From NCBI GenBank assembly GCA_045541495.1, contig JAZQJE010000048.1:1-58055 (forward strand): 58,055 nucleotides of DNA. The letters are read 5' to 3'. The notes below the pieces were generated by a model, which did no database searches, was not told where the DNA came from, and saw only the letters and a program-made list of their open reading frames with translations. A program made the position numbers and the translations under genes. The stretch is from RGIG3009 sp045541495. GTDB taxonomy: Bacteria; Bacillota; Clostridia; Oscillospirales; Acutalibacteraceae. Positions 41,668 through 51,180 of this stretch are shown one piece after another; positions within the stretch are counted from its first letter, which is position 1; every line of letters starts with the position of its first letter.

Positions 41668-42844
41668 ATTCATTCTCCTTGCTCAAATTGCAATACCGAT
41701 GATACAAATGGACATATTTAAGAGCATTAAATCGTTTATTGCCTTTTAGTTGATATACTTGTTCACCGTAATAGATGTTCGCTTTATTACGTCCCAAAAC
41801 GGTTACCGCCTTGATATCCGAAAAGGGTAATATCCGATCCTCTATCATGAAGTGATCGCCGTACACGGCTATTTTTGCGTCTTTATACAGAGGCACTTTT
41901 CGTTTATATAACAACACTTCTGATACCGCGGCTCTGTCACGGTACAGCGGCATTTCGGTATATACCCGCGTATCGGTGCGATTGACAAATTCCTTTTGAT
42001 AGTCATACCACTCCGCCACAAAACGAAACGGGAACGGTTCTTCGATCCCCTGCAGTTCCTTGGTGGGTAAATACCGTACCTTTGTATGACAGGTTTGGCA
42101 TGTAACCGTATCACCATGACTTTCAAAAACCGAAAAACCACACTGAGGACAGACATACACCACTCGTTCCAAGTATTCGGCGCACCGTTTATGAAAGAAT
42201 TCACCCTTTACACAAGCCTCATCCACATATAAACCATCTTTGATTCGGGTATACAATTCCTCATCGGATAACGCGGCTATCGTTTCGGGTTCGATAACTT
42301 CCGATACATAAGCACGCATACGACCGCGGCGGATCACATCGCTCCAACGCGGTTCCGACCCGTACCCACCCTCAATACGGAACAAAGCAACAGGCATGTT
42401 TAATTTGCGAGCCAACGGTGCAATGGCAGGGTTCATATATTCGGTACGACCACTGTAAGTGCGATTGCCTTCCGGCGCAATACAGATCGTGCCACCCTCT
42501 TTAGCGACTCGCAAACAGATCCTCACCGCTTGCACATCGGTGGTTTGCTTGCGAATGGGAATGGGTGCCACCAAAAAGCGGATCAACGAAGATAGCCATC
42601 CCATTGAAAAAATATCCTCGGTCGCCATATAGTATACCGCGCCCCGAAACGCCATACCGGCAAAAAATTGATCGAAAGGGGTTTGATGATTGAGAAGGAT
42701 CAAGTACGGACGGTCCCTCTGCTCTTTAAACTTTTCGATGGTAATACCGTATCGCAAACGTGCATAAGGATACAGCACCGCATAAGCAAAATTGCGAACG
42801 ATACGATGCCGAAAACGACACCAGTGCTTTTTCGATTTAGCCAT
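41645..42844 (-). CDS. PlsC-type acyltransferase with zinc ribbon and C-terminal domain
   Basis: 399 aa. Residues about 40-190 form a 1-acylglycerol-3-phosphate acyltransferase domain with NHQTPFD (52-58, catalytic HxxxxD) and EGNR (125-128). It is followed by a four-Cys zinc ribbon (C232, C235, C249, C252) and a beta-rich region (about 300-398) that could be PH-like. Ordinary PlsC proteins are about 240 aa, so this is a three-part architecture. It probably acylates a lysophospholipid, but the substrate is uncertain. GAGGGG RBS. Confidence 0.85.
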   Translation of the reverse strand: MAKSKKHWCRFRHRIVRNFAYAVLYPYARLRYGITIEKFKEQRDRPYLILLNHQTPFDQFFAGMAFRGAVYYMATEDIFSMGWLSSLIRFLVAPIPIRKQTTDVQAVRICLRVAKEGGTICIAPEGNRTYSGRTEYMNPAIAPLARKLNMPVALFRIEGGYGSEPRWSDVIRRGRMRAYVSEVIEPETIAALSDEELYTRIKDGLYVDEACVKGEFFHKRCAEYLERVVYVCPQCGFSVFESHGDTVTCQTCHTKVRYLPTKELQGIEEPFPFRFVAEWYDYQKEFVNRTDTRVYTEMPLYRDRAAVSEVLLYKRKVPLYKDAKIAVYGDHFMIEDRILPFSDIKAVTVLGRNKANIYYGEQVYQLKGNKRFNALKYVHLYHRYCNLSKENEYVEFLGL

Positions 42845-42869
42845 TTGTCCCCTCTTTCCGAGTGCGTAT

Positions 42870-42914
42870 GACAACAACGCCGTCGTTATCGCGACGGATA
42901 ATGACGGCGTTGTT
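42870..42914 (-). terminator. hairpin after aspS
   Basis: ACAACAACGCCGTCGTTATC / GATAATGACGGCGTTGTT, a 17-bp stem, located right after the aspS stop. It lacks a clear U-tract on the minus strand. Confidence 0.55.
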
Positions 42915-42916
42915 AC

Positions 42917-44689
42917 TTACTCGACTGTTGTTAATCCCAATTCTTTTAATTGCGCCTCGTCTACCGGAGAGGGGCAAGACGTCATCAGTTCCGTCATATT
43001 TTGCACTTTCGGATACGCCACTACATCACGCAACGTGGCAGCACCCAACATCTGCATCACCAAACGATCTAGCCCCAGAGCCATACCGCCGTGGGGCGGT
43101 GCACCGTAGCGGAATGCATCCAGCAGATACCCGAATTTCGCATAGGCCACCTCATCGGACAGGCCTAACGAACGGAACATATGTTGTTGTAATTCCGGAT
43201 CGGTAATACGAATGGAACCGCTGGCGAGTTCAATGCCGTTCAGCACCAGATCGTACGCCTTGGCAAACACTTTACCGGGATCGGTATCCAAATACGGAAT
43301 ACACTCATCCAACGGCGAGGTAAAGGGATGATGCATGGCATCCCAACTCTCGGTTTCGGGATTCCATTCAAAGAAGGGGAACTGGGTGATCCACAGCAAA
43401 TTATAGCCTTCACGAACAATATTCAACCGATCCGCCACTTCCAAACGCAACGCCCCTAAAATGGAAAGCACCAACCGCGAATCGCTGTCGGCAATGATCA
43501 ACACCGCATCGCCTTGGTGGGCATCCACTTTATTCAGCAACGCCGTCATTTCCTCTTCCGTGAGAAATTTACCGAAAGAAGAGGCAACGCCATCAGCGGT
43601 CCAACGAATCCAGGCAAGGCCTTTGGCACCGATTCCTTTCGCGTGTTCCGTCAATTTATCGATCTCTTTGCGAGACAAGGTAGTTGCCGCCTCTTTGGCG
43701 ACAATAGCGCGAACAGACCCACCCGCCTCAATGGCCGAAGTGAACACGCCGAAGCTGCAACCGCGTACCGTATCGGTAATGTCGCACAACTCCATGCCGA
43801 AACGGGTATCCGGCTTATCGGAACCATATCGTTCCATGGCTTCCGTATAGGTCATGCGGGGCAACGGCATAGGTAGATCCACATCCAAGATCTCCTTGAA
43901 GATATGTTTCATATACCCCTCGCCGATAGCCAGTACATCTTCCACATCGACGAAAGACATCTCCATATCGATCTGGGTGAATTCCGGTTGACGGTCTGCT
44001 CGCAGATCTTCGTCGCGGAAACATCTCGCCAATTGGATATAGCGGTCAAAACCCGCTACCATGGACAACTGTTTATATAACTGGGGAGATTGGGGAAGCG
44101 CATAAAAATCACCTTTATGCACACGGGACGGCACAAGGAAGTCGCGGGCACCTTCCGGCGTGGAACGGACCAAAATAGGCGTTTCCAGTTCGATAAAGCC
44201 TTGCTCATCAAAATAATCGCGGGTGGCTTTGGCGATACGGTGGCGCAAGATCAAATTGCGTTGCAGGTCGGGCCGGCGCAGATCCAAATACCGATATTTC
44301 AGGCGCATCGCCTCAGCAGTATTGGAATTTTCCACGATCTCAAAAGGCGTGGTCTCCGATTTATTGAGAATACGCAATTCCGTTACCGCGATCTCCACTT
44401 CGCCCGTGGGGATCTCCGTGTTGATAGACGAACGAACCCGCACCTGACCGGTAGCAGCTAATACGTATTCGCCGCGCACGGTAAAGGCTTTTTCAAATAC
44501 CGCTTTGGCGGTGTTGTCGTCAAAGGCCAATTGTACAATGCCTGTGCGGTCACGCAGATCAATGAAAATCAATTGACCCAGATCCCGCTGGCGTTGCACC
44601 CACCCAAACACTGTGGCGGCTTCCCCCTCGTGTTCACGGCGAAATTCTCCGCAGTAACGGGTACGTTTCATCCCTTGAATGGTTTCCAT
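42917..44689 (-). CDS. aspS: aspartyl-tRNA synthetase
   Basis: 590-aa class II synthetase of the bacterial type: N-terminal OB anticodon-binding domain (GWVQRQRDLGQLIFIDLRDR), class II motif 2 (RCFRDEDLRADRQPEFTQID), the bacterial GAD insertion (about 300-400), and motif 3 (GGMALGLDRLVMQMLGA). It follows hisS by 1-2 nt, the common hisS-aspS order of Firmicutes. No T-box is seen ahead of hisS. Confidence 0.97.
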   Translation of the reverse strand: METIQGMKRTRYCGEFRREHEGEAATVFGWVQRQRDLGQLIFIDLRDRTGIVQLAFDDNTAKAVFEKAFTVRGEYVLAATGQVRVRSSINTEIPTGEVEIAVTELRILNKSETTPFEIVENSNTAEAMRLKYRYLDLRRPDLQRNLILRHRIAKATRDYFDEQGFIELETPILVRSTPEGARDFLVPSRVHKGDFYALPQSPQLYKQLSMVAGFDRYIQLARCFRDEDLRADRQPEFTQIDMEMSFVDVEDVLAIGEGYMKHIFKEILDVDLPMPLPRMTYTEAMERYGSDKPDTRFGMELCDITDTVRGCSFGVFTSAIEAGGSVRAIVAKEAATTLSRKEIDKLTEHAKGIGAKGLAWIRWTADGVASSFGKFLTEEEMTALLNKVDAHQGDAVLIIADSDSRLVLSILGALRLEVADRLNIVREGYNLLWITQFPFFEWNPETESWDAMHHPFTSPLDECIPYLDTDPGKVFAKAYDLVLNGIELASGSIRITDPELQQHMFRSLGLSDEVAYAKFGYLLDAFRYGAPPHGGMALGLDRLVMQMLGAATLRDVVAYPKVQNMTELMTSCPSPVDEAQLKELGLTTVE

Positions 44690-44690
44690 C

Positions 44691-46022
44691 TTATTCTTTG
44701 CCTCCTAAAAACCCTTCGCCGATCAATTCGGTCATATCGGCCAACTGACGGTCAAGCGATTTGTTGTAGAGAACGGTATACAAACTTTCATCCAAATCGA
44801 TCTCGGTCTGCTCGCCCGTCTGCATATCTTTCAACCGCGCTTTGCCGCTTTCCAACTCGTTATCCCCCACCACAACGGTATATTGGGCGTGGATCTTATC
44901 AGCATATTTCATCTGCGCTTTCAAGCCGCGACCCACGGTATCACATTCCGCCGACACGCCACCTTCCCGCAAACTGCGGGCAAGGGCAAAACAGCGGCAA
45001 GCCGCTTTGTCGCCCATGGAGGCGAAGTATATATAACAGGGAGACGGTTGCGGCAACTGCGCGTTTTGCGCTTTCAGCACCATCAGCAACCGTTCCAGCC
45101 CCATGGCAAAACCAAGGGCCGGTAAATGAGGGCCACCCATTTCTTCGCACAGCCCGTCGTAACGGCCACCGCCACAAACCACCGCTTGGGCACCCAGAGA
45201 ATCGGACACCAACTCAAATACTGTACGGGTATAATAATCCAACCCGCGCACAATATGAGGATCGACGTCAAAAGAAATCTCCGCTTCCCGCAGATAGTCC
45301 TGCACCTGTTCAAAATGAGCAGCGCAGTCTTCGCATAAATAATCCGTGATGAGCGGCGCTTGTGCCGCAATACGGGAACAAACAGGAGATTTGCAATCCA
45401 AGATCCGCATGGGGTTGCGCTCCAACCGCCCCCGGCAGGTGTCACACAATTCTTCTTCCTGAGCGGCGAAATATGCTTTGAGCGCTTTATGATATTCTGC
45501 GCGGCAGGTGGGACAACCAATGGAATTGATATGCAACGATACCCCTTCCACCGATAAGGCTTTGAGTACCGCCATCGCCAGCGCGATCATTTCCGCATCC
45601 GCCATGGGCGAAGCGGCGCCGTAACATTCCACACCGAACTGGTGGAACTCTCTTAACCGTCCCGCTTGGGGTTTTTCATACCGATAGCAGGACGTGTTAT
45701 ACGCCACTTTCACCGGCATCACGTCGTTGTGAAGGCCGTGTTCCAGCAACATCCGCATAGCGCCCGCTGTCCCCTCGGGGCGCAAGGTGATGGAACGACC
45801 GCCTTTGTCCTCAAAGGTATACATTTCTTTCTGCACCACGTCGGTAGTCTCCCCTACCGAACGCTGGAACAGTTCCGTGTGTTCAAACACAGGTGTGCGG
45901 ATCTCACGATAGCCGTATTCCCGCGCTACCTGTAAAGCCGTCTGCTCAATATATTGCCATTGGCTGCTTTCCGACGGTAGGACATCTTGCGTACCGCGGA
46001 TCGCCTTTGTGATGAGTGCCAT
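44691..46022 (-). CDS. hisS: histidyl-tRNA synthetase
   Basis: 443-aa class II synthetase. Motif 1 region IRTPVFEHTELFQRSVGETTDVV, the His-specific loops YETSCYRYEKPQAGRLREFHQFG (here YNTSCYR) and VRGLDYYTRTVFEL, and the C-terminal anticodon domain are complete. A Cys-rich insertion (CDTCRGRLERN...DYLCEDC) could bind zinc. ATG 46022 is preceded by AGAGGCG. Confidence 0.96.
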   Translation of the reverse strand: MALITKAIRGTQDVLPSESSQWQYIEQTALQVAREYGYREIRTPVFEHTELFQRSVGETTDVVQKEMYTFEDKGGRSITLRPEGTAGAMRMLLEHGLHNDVMPVKVAYNTSCYRYEKPQAGRLREFHQFGVECYGAASPMADAEMIALAMAVLKALSVEGVSLHINSIGCPTCRAEYHKALKAYFAAQEEELCDTCRGRLERNPMRILDCKSPVCSRIAAQAPLITDYLCEDCAAHFEQVQDYLREAEISFDVDPHIVRGLDYYTRTVFELVSDSLGAQAVVCGGGRYDGLCEEMGGPHLPALGFAMGLERLLMVLKAQNAQLPQPSPCYIYFASMGDKAACRCFALARSLREGGVSAECDTVGRGLKAQMKYADKIHAQYTVVVGDNELESGKARLKDMQTGEQTEIDLDESLYTVLYNKSLDRQLADMTELIGEGFLGGKE

Positions 46023-46039
46023 TGTTTATCGCCTCTGCC

Positions 46040-46447
46040 TTATTTATTGGACGGATTGACAATATTACGCCAATCCAGATCGCCCCGCTCCAATCCGTGG
46101 ATCAGCACTTCGGCGGTAGCAATGTTGGTCGCAACAGGGATGTTGCGCATATCACACAAACGGAACATGTCGTTCTCGTTGGGTTCGTGTTCGTTTCCGG
46201 TCATGGGATCGCGGAAAAACAACAGCAGATCGATCTCGTCGCAGGCAATGCGCGCGGCGATCTGCTGATCACCGCCTTGCATACCGCTTAAGTATCGGGT
46301 GATCTGTAGACCGGTGGCTTCTGCCACCATTTTTCCTGTGGTGCCCGTGGCACACAGGCTATGTCGACTCAATATCCCGCAATACGCAATACAGAACTGA
46401 ACCATCAATTCTTTTTTGGCATCGTGGGCGATCAAGGCAATGTTCAT
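46040..46447 (-). CDS. mgsA: methylglyoxal synthase
   Basis: 135 aa; converts dihydroxyacetone phosphate to methylglyoxal. IALIAHDAKKE at the N-terminus, the phosphate-binding ATGTTGK, SGMQGGDQQIAARI and the catalytic FFRDPMTGNEHEPN are intact. GGAG ten bases upstream supports ATG 46447; a GTG at 46456 is too close. In Clostridia mgsA frequently follows the min genes, here minD only. Confidence 0.94.
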   Translation of the reverse strand: MNIALIAHDAKKELMVQFCIAYCGILSRHSLCATGTTGKMVAEATGLQITRYLSGMQGGDQQIAARIACDEIDLLLFFRDPMTGNEHEPNENDMFRLCDMRNIPVATNIATAEVLIHGLERGDLDWRNIVNPSNK

Positions 46448-46485
46448 ACTTTCCACTCTCCTTTAACAGTATGGGATGTCGTTGT

Positions 46486-47226
46486 TTATGACTGCATCTT
46501 TTTAAGATTTGCCAGCGGCACCGTTTCTCCCAGATACCGTCCCGCAATGTTGGCAAAGCACTCCGCCGCATAACTTTCCACAGGCAGCGGTTTGCCGTAG
46601 GCATTGGCAACGGCCACCATTTCGTCCTCGGGCAGTACGCCGATAAGTTGCAGCCCCGCTGTATCGATCACTTCGTCAATATCCGGCATTTTCCCTTTTA
46701 GGATGGGATGGGGACGCAGCCGATTGACGATCAGTTTGGCAGGGATGTTCCGCTCTTCCAGCAAACGGGCGACGATCTGTGCATCACGGGCACACACCAT
46801 ATCGGGTGTGGTGACCACCAAAGCCTGATCCACGCCCGCAACAGCGGTCTGAAATCCTCTGCCCACACCGGCGGGACAATCAATGATGATCTCATCGTAA
46901 TAGTCGGCGAAACTGCGACACAATTCCGCCATATCCTCGGGGGATGCCATTTGTTCCAGATGGACAGGGGCGGGAATAATAAACACGTTGGGACAGATGG
47001 GTGACGGATACACCGCGTGGATCGGCTGGCAGTTACCCGCCAAAATATCCGACATATCGTATACCGCCGCACTGCCGATCCCCAACATTACATCCAGACT
47101 GCGCAGACCGGCATCGCCATCTACCAACAAGACGCGCTGCCCCCGTTGCGCCAACGCGCGACCGAGACCTGCGGTAATGGTAGATTTGCCGGCACCACCT
47201 TTGCCAGATGTAATTACGGTTATCAT
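46486..47226 (-). CDS. minD: septum-site-determining ATPase MinD
   Basis: 246-aa deviant-Walker ATPase (SGKGGAGKSTITAGLG at the N-terminus; DCPAGVGRGFQ as the switch II region). C-terminally it lacks an obvious amphipathic MinD membrane-targeting helix: it ends LGETVPLANLKKMQS. minC and minE are not adjacent. The start at 47226 is set by GGAGG and by the conserved ITVITSGKGG; the frame upstream is non-coding. It has its own promoter and probably reads through into mgsA. Confidence 0.88.
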   Translation of the reverse strand: MITVITSGKGGAGKSTITAGLGRALAQRGQRVLLVDGDAGLRSLDVMLGIGSAAVYDMSDILAGNCQPIHAVYPSPICPNVFIIPAPVHLEQMASPEDMAELCRSFADYYDEIIIDCPAGVGRGFQTAVAGVDQALVVTTPDMVCARDAQIVARLLEERNIPAKLIVNRLRPHPILKGKMPDIDEVIDTAGLQLIGVLPEDEMVAVANAYGKPLPVESYAAECFANIAGRYLGETVPLANLKKMQS

Positions 47227-47269
47227 GTTTCGCTCCACCTCCGGGGCAAACTTTTGAATATACATTGGA

Positions 47270-47298
47270 ATTATACCATACTTTTGCCGTTCTGTAAA
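47270..47298 (-). promoter_or_regulatory. sigma-A promoter of minD-mgsA
   Basis: TTTACA (47293-47298), 17 nt, TATAAT (47270-47275) on the minus strand. Confidence 0.75.
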
Positions 47299-47341
47299 CT
47301 GATTTTTGGGCAAAAAACCGTGAAAAAAACGCGAAATTCCC

Positions 47342-47370
47342 TTGCTTTTTCCAAAAAATAATGATAAAAT
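47342..47370 (+). promoter_or_regulatory. sigma-A promoter of the pheST T-box transcript
   Basis: TTGCTT (47342-47347), 17 nt, TAAAAT (47365-47370), just before the T-box leader and divergent from minD. Confidence 0.68.
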
Positions 47371-47379
47371 GTATAAGAA

Positions 47380-47625
47380 TAAGGCAGCGACGGAGAAAGT
47401 ATGCCTGTTCCCGTACAACAGAGAGGGTCGTCATCGGCTGAAAGCGACTTGTACAGCGAACAGGACAGAAGTTCACTCCCGAGCCGCGGCGTTGAGCCCC
47501 TAAACGGAAGTAGACGCTGACGGATGACCCCGTTATCGGTCGTGAAGTGCCCGCCATGCGGCGGGAATGTGGGTGGTACCACGGAGAGCACATCTTCGTC
47601 CCTGTGCGGGACGGGGATTTTTTTA
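47380..47625 (+). promoter_or_regulatory. T-box riboswitch (phenylalanine) of pheST
   Basis: The T-box GGGTGGTACCACGG is at 47570-47583. Specifier loop GAAGTTCACTCC contains TTC (47472-47474), a Phe codon, matching the downstream genes. The terminator is CGTCCC/GGGACG at about 47597-47613 followed by GGGATTTTTTT. The AGTA-type bulge region and gagCCGC segment mirror those of the tyrS leader. Confidence 0.93.
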
Positions 47626-47660
47626 TTGCCATCCACCCTATCAGACAGGAGGAAACAACC

Positions 47661-48686
47661 ATGAAAGAACAATTAGCAGCATTACGCACTCGCGGTTTGG
47701 ACGAGTTAGCGGCGCTAAACACGCTCAAAGAATTAGAAGAGTTCCGCGTGCGAATGCTGGGCAAAAAAGGTGAAGTGACCGCCTTGTTGCGCGGTATGGG
47801 CACCTTACCTGCAGAAGAGCGCCCCACCATGGGTCAATTGATCAACCAACTCCGCGGTGAATTGGAAGCGGCGCTGGAAACACGGGAGAATGAGTTGTCC
47901 TCCGCTTTGAAAGCCGAACAACTGAAAGCGGAAACACTGGATGTCACCATGCCCGGCAAGGCTGCCGCCGAAGGCGGTCTTCACCCTTTGAATATCGTCC
48001 TTGCCGATTTGATTGATATTTTTCAGTCTATGGGATTCGACGTGGTGGACGGCCCTGAGGTGGAGACCGAACACTATTGCTTTGAGGCATTGAATGTTCC
48101 CCAAGATCACCCTGCCCGCGATATGCAGGATACCTTTTACCTGGGCGAGAATCTGCTGCTTCGCACCCAAACTTCTGCGGCGCAGATCCGCACTATGGAG
48201 CAACGCACGCCACCCATCCGCATAATCTGCCCCGGCCGTGTGTTCCGTGCGGACGAAGTGGACGCCACCCATTCCCCTGTTTTCCATCAGGTGGAAGGAT
48301 TGGTGGTAGACAAAGGGATCACCATGTGCGACTTAAAAGGCGTACTGGAGCAATTTGCCCATGAGATCTACGGGCCCGATACCAACGTGCGGTTCCGCCC
48401 CTCCTTTTTCCCGTTCACCGAGCCCAGCGTGGAAGTGGATGTTTCCTGTTCCGCTTGCGGCGGCAAGGGTTGCCGCGTGTGTAAAGGAAACGGCTGGATC
48501 GAGATCCTCGGTGCCGGCATGGTACACCCCCGTGTGTTGGCGGGATGCGGCATCGATCCGGAAGTGTATTCCGGTTTCGCATTCGGCATTGGCTTAGACC
48601 GTTTAACCACCACCCGCTACAAGATCAGCGATATCCGTTTGTTGTTCGAAAACGACGAACGATTCCTGGAACAGTTCAAAGGTTGA
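47661..48686 (+). CDS. pheS: phenylalanyl-tRNA synthetase alpha subunit
   Basis: 341-aa catalytic subunit of the alpha2-beta2 enzyme. N-terminal coiled coil (residues 1-85), class II motif 2 CPGRVFRADEVDATHSPVFHQVEGL, the Phe-binding FRPSFFPFTEPSVEVDVSC and motif 3 GFAFGIGLDRLTTTRY. Two CxxC pairs (CSACGGKGCRVC) sit next to the active site. The ATG at 47661 is preceded by AGGAGG. Confidence 0.97.
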   Translation: MKEQLAALRTRGLDELAALNTLKELEEFRVRMLGKKGEVTALLRGMGTLPAEERPTMGQLINQLRGELEAALETRENELSSALKAEQLKAETLDVTMPGKAAAEGGLHPLNIVLADLIDIFQSMGFDVVDGPEVETEHYCFEALNVPQDHPARDMQDTFYLGENLLLRTQTSAAQIRTMEQRTPPIRIICPGRVFRADEVDATHSPVFHQVEGLVVDKGITMCDLKGVLEQFAHEIYGPDTNVRFRPSFFPFTEPSVEVDVSCSACGGKGCRVCKGNGWIEILGAGMVHPRVLAGCGIDPEVYSGFAFGIGLDRLTTTRYKISDIRLLFENDERFLEQFKG

Positions 48687-48705
48687 GGGAAAGGAGCAAA
48701 CAACA

Positions 48706-51099
48706 ATGAAAGTATCTCTGAATTGGTTGAAACGATATGTGGACATTCCCGTATCGATGGATGAACTTTGCGATAAAATGACCCTCAGCGGTTTTGAAGT
48801 GGATGGCGTAGAAGATCTTTCCGCCACTATGAACAACGTGGTTGCCGCCCGTATTTTGAAGTTGGAAAAACATCCCGATGCGGACAAGTTGCAGATCTGC
48901 CAAATGGATGTGGGCGCCGAAGAACCTATCCAGATCATCACCGGCGCTCAAAACGTATTTGAAGGGGCTTTGGTTCCCGCTGCTCTGCACGATTCCCATC
49001 TTCCCAATGGCATGCACATCAAAAAAGGAAAACTACGCGGTCTTCCATCTGACGGTATGTTGTGCTCCGGCGAGGAATTATGCTTAAAAGAAGCCGATTA
49101 CCCCGGTGCAGAAGTGCACGGTATCCTCATTTTGAACGAAGATGTCCCTACCGGTACGGATATGCGGGAGATCTTGCATCTCAACGATGTGGTGATCGAT
49201 TTCAGTATCACCAGCAATCGCCCCGACTGCCAAAGTATGCTGGGGATTGCCCGTGAAGTCGCGGTGGTCTTAAAGCAAGAGTTCCGTGCCCCCGCCCCCA
49301 CCTATACGACCGCAGGCGGCAATATTCACGATCACATTGCCATTGACGTTAAGGACTACGATTTATGTCCCCGTTATATGGGCCGCGTCGTGCGCAATTT
49401 GCGCATTGCCCCCTCTCCCGATTGGATGAAAGATTGCTTGCGAGCGGCGGGAATGCGCCCCATCAACAACATCGTGGATATCACCAATTTCGTGATGTTA
49501 GAAACCGGCCATCCCATGCACGCTTTCGATTTACGGGATATTGCGGGCCGTCAAATCATTGTCCGCCGCGCTACCGACGGTGAAACCATCACCACCTTGG
49601 ACGGCAAACCCCACACCTTAAACAACGATATGCTGGTAATCGCGGACGCCGAAGCGCCCTCTTGCTTGGCGGGTATCATGGGCGGTTTAAACAGCGAGAT
49701 CAAAGACGATACCACCGACCTGCTGTTTGAGTGCGCGAAATTCCGCCGCGACAGTGTACGACGTACCGCTCGTACATTGGGTGTGCGCACCGAGTCTTCC
49801 GCTCGTTTTGAAAAAGGTGTGGATACCCGCGGCACGGAATACGCCATGAATCGCGCCTTACAACTGATTGAAGAACTGGATGCGGGTGACATCATCGACG
49901 GTGTGATCGACCGCCATGAAGAACTCCCCAGCGATCGCGTATTACGCGTAAAGGCACAGAGCATTACCGCTTTGTTGGGCGTAGATATTTCTACCGCCGA
50001 TATGGTGGATATTTTGAATCGGTTGGAGATCGCCACCGTGTGCGACGGCGACGACCTGATCTGCACCATCCCCTCGTTCCGCGACGATATTGAGGGTCGG
50101 GCGGATCTGGCGGAAGAAGTGATGCGTATTTACGGATACGATCACATTGTTGCCACCCCCATGACCGGTTCCATCATCCGTGGCAAGAAATTGCCCGAAC
50201 GAATTCATACCGATCTGCTTAAATCTGTTTTGATTTCTCAAAGTATGCGAGAGATCAGCACCTACTCTTTCATCAGCAGCAAAGCGGTGGATACCCTTGG
50301 CTTAGCACCAGACGACACCCGCCGTCAAGCGGTGACGTTGCTCAATCCGCTGGGCGAAGAATATTCCACCATGCGCACCCAACTGATCTCCAGTATGTTG
50401 ACGGTGTTGTCCACTAACTATAATCGCAAAAATACTGCCGTGCGATTCTTTGAGGTCAGTAAGTTGTTTATCCCCCATTCTCTGCCATTGACCGAGCAAC
50501 CGTCAGAAATTCCTGCGCTGGCGCTGGGGTTATACGGTGCCGACGAAGATTTCTTCACCTTGAAAGGGATCGTGGAAGCGTTATGCGACCGATTCTCGTT
50601 ACGGGTGGAATACACCCGTAGCAGCGAACCGTATCTGCATCCCGGCCGTCAAGCGGCGGTGGTGGCAGGCGGTGTGACCATCGGCACCTTCGGTGAAATA
50701 CACCCTGATGTTGCCGAAGAATACCGCATCGGCGTGCGTGCTTATGTAGCTCAGTTTGAAACCGCCGCTTTCTTCGAAGCTATTGAGAAAAAGCACACCA
50801 TTTACAAACCACTTCCCCGTTTCCCCGCGGTAGAACGGGATTTGGCGCTTTTGTGTGACGAGTCGTTGCCGGTGGCGGAGATCGAAAAAACCATTCGTTC
50901 CGCCGGCGGTCATTTGCTGGAAACCGTGAAACTCTTTGACGTATACCAAGGGGCACAGATCGCCGCCGGTAAAAAGAGTGTGGCGTTCAGTTTGTACTTC
51001 CGCGGTGCGGATGCAACACTGACGGATAGCGACATTGATCCCGTTCTTACTAAGATCTTCGACCGTTTAAAAGACAAGGGTTGCACTTTGCGCACATAA
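48706..51099 (+). CDS. pheT: phenylalanyl-tRNA synthetase beta subunit
   Basis: 797 aa. N-terminal tRNA-binding EMAP-like domain (ARILKLEKHPDADKLQICQM), B3/B4 editing domain (MRPINNIVDITNFVMLETGHPMHAFD), B5 domains, a catalytic-like core, and the C-terminal FDX-ACB anticodon fold (KPLPRFPAVERDLALLCDE). Starts 20 nt after pheS and shares its T-box control. Confidence 0.97.
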   Translation: MKVSLNWLKRYVDIPVSMDELCDKMTLSGFEVDGVEDLSATMNNVVAARILKLEKHPDADKLQICQMDVGAEEPIQIITGAQNVFEGALVPAALHDSHLPNGMHIKKGKLRGLPSDGMLCSGEELCLKEADYPGAEVHGILILNEDVPTGTDMREILHLNDVVIDFSITSNRPDCQSMLGIAREVAVVLKQEFRAPAPTYTTAGGNIHDHIAIDVKDYDLCPRYMGRVVRNLRIAPSPDWMKDCLRAAGMRPINNIVDITNFVMLETGHPMHAFDLRDIAGRQIIVRRATDGETITTLDGKPHTLNNDMLVIADAEAPSCLAGIMGGLNSEIKDDTTDLLFECAKFRRDSVRRTARTLGVRTESSARFEKGVDTRGTEYAMNRALQLIEELDAGDIIDGVIDRHEELPSDRVLRVKAQSITALLGVDISTADMVDILNRLEIATVCDGDDLICTIPSFRDDIEGRADLAEEVMRIYGYDHIVATPMTGSIIRGKKLPERIHTDLLKSVLISQSMREISTYSFISSKAVDTLGLAPDDTRRQAVTLLNPLGEEYSTMRTQLISSMLTVLSTNYNRKNTAVRFFEVSKLFIPHSLPLTEQPSEIPALALGLYGADEDFFTLKGIVEALCDRFSLRVEYTRSSEPYLHPGRQAAVVAGGVTIGTFGEIHPDVAEEYRIGVRAYVAQFETAAFFEAIEKKHTIYKPLPRFPAVERDLALLCDESLPVAEIEKTIRSAGGHLLETVKLFDVYQGAQIAAGKKSVAFSLYFRGADATLTDSDIDPVLTKIFDRLKDKGCTLRT

Positions 51100-51114
51100 G
51101 TTCGAGAAATACAC

Positions 51115-51143
51115 TTGAAATTTCTCTTTTTATAGCGTATACT
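51115..51143 (+). promoter_or_regulatory. sigma-A promoter of ireB
   Basis: TTGAAA (51115-51120), 17 nt, TATACT (51138-51143). Confidence 0.78.
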
Positions 51144-51180
51144 ATTTACGTATCCACTTTTGGGATAGGAGGAATCCGCA

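Noticed and set aside
44531..45349. Plus-strand 272-codon open frame opposite hisS/aspS
   Set aside because: It is antisense to two well-conserved synthetase genes, has no RBS and has low-complexity Arg/Pro/His composition.
47227..47418. Longer MinD N-terminus
   Set aside because: The added residues cross the minD promoter and -10 region; the conserved N-terminus begins at 47226 with GGAGG upstream.
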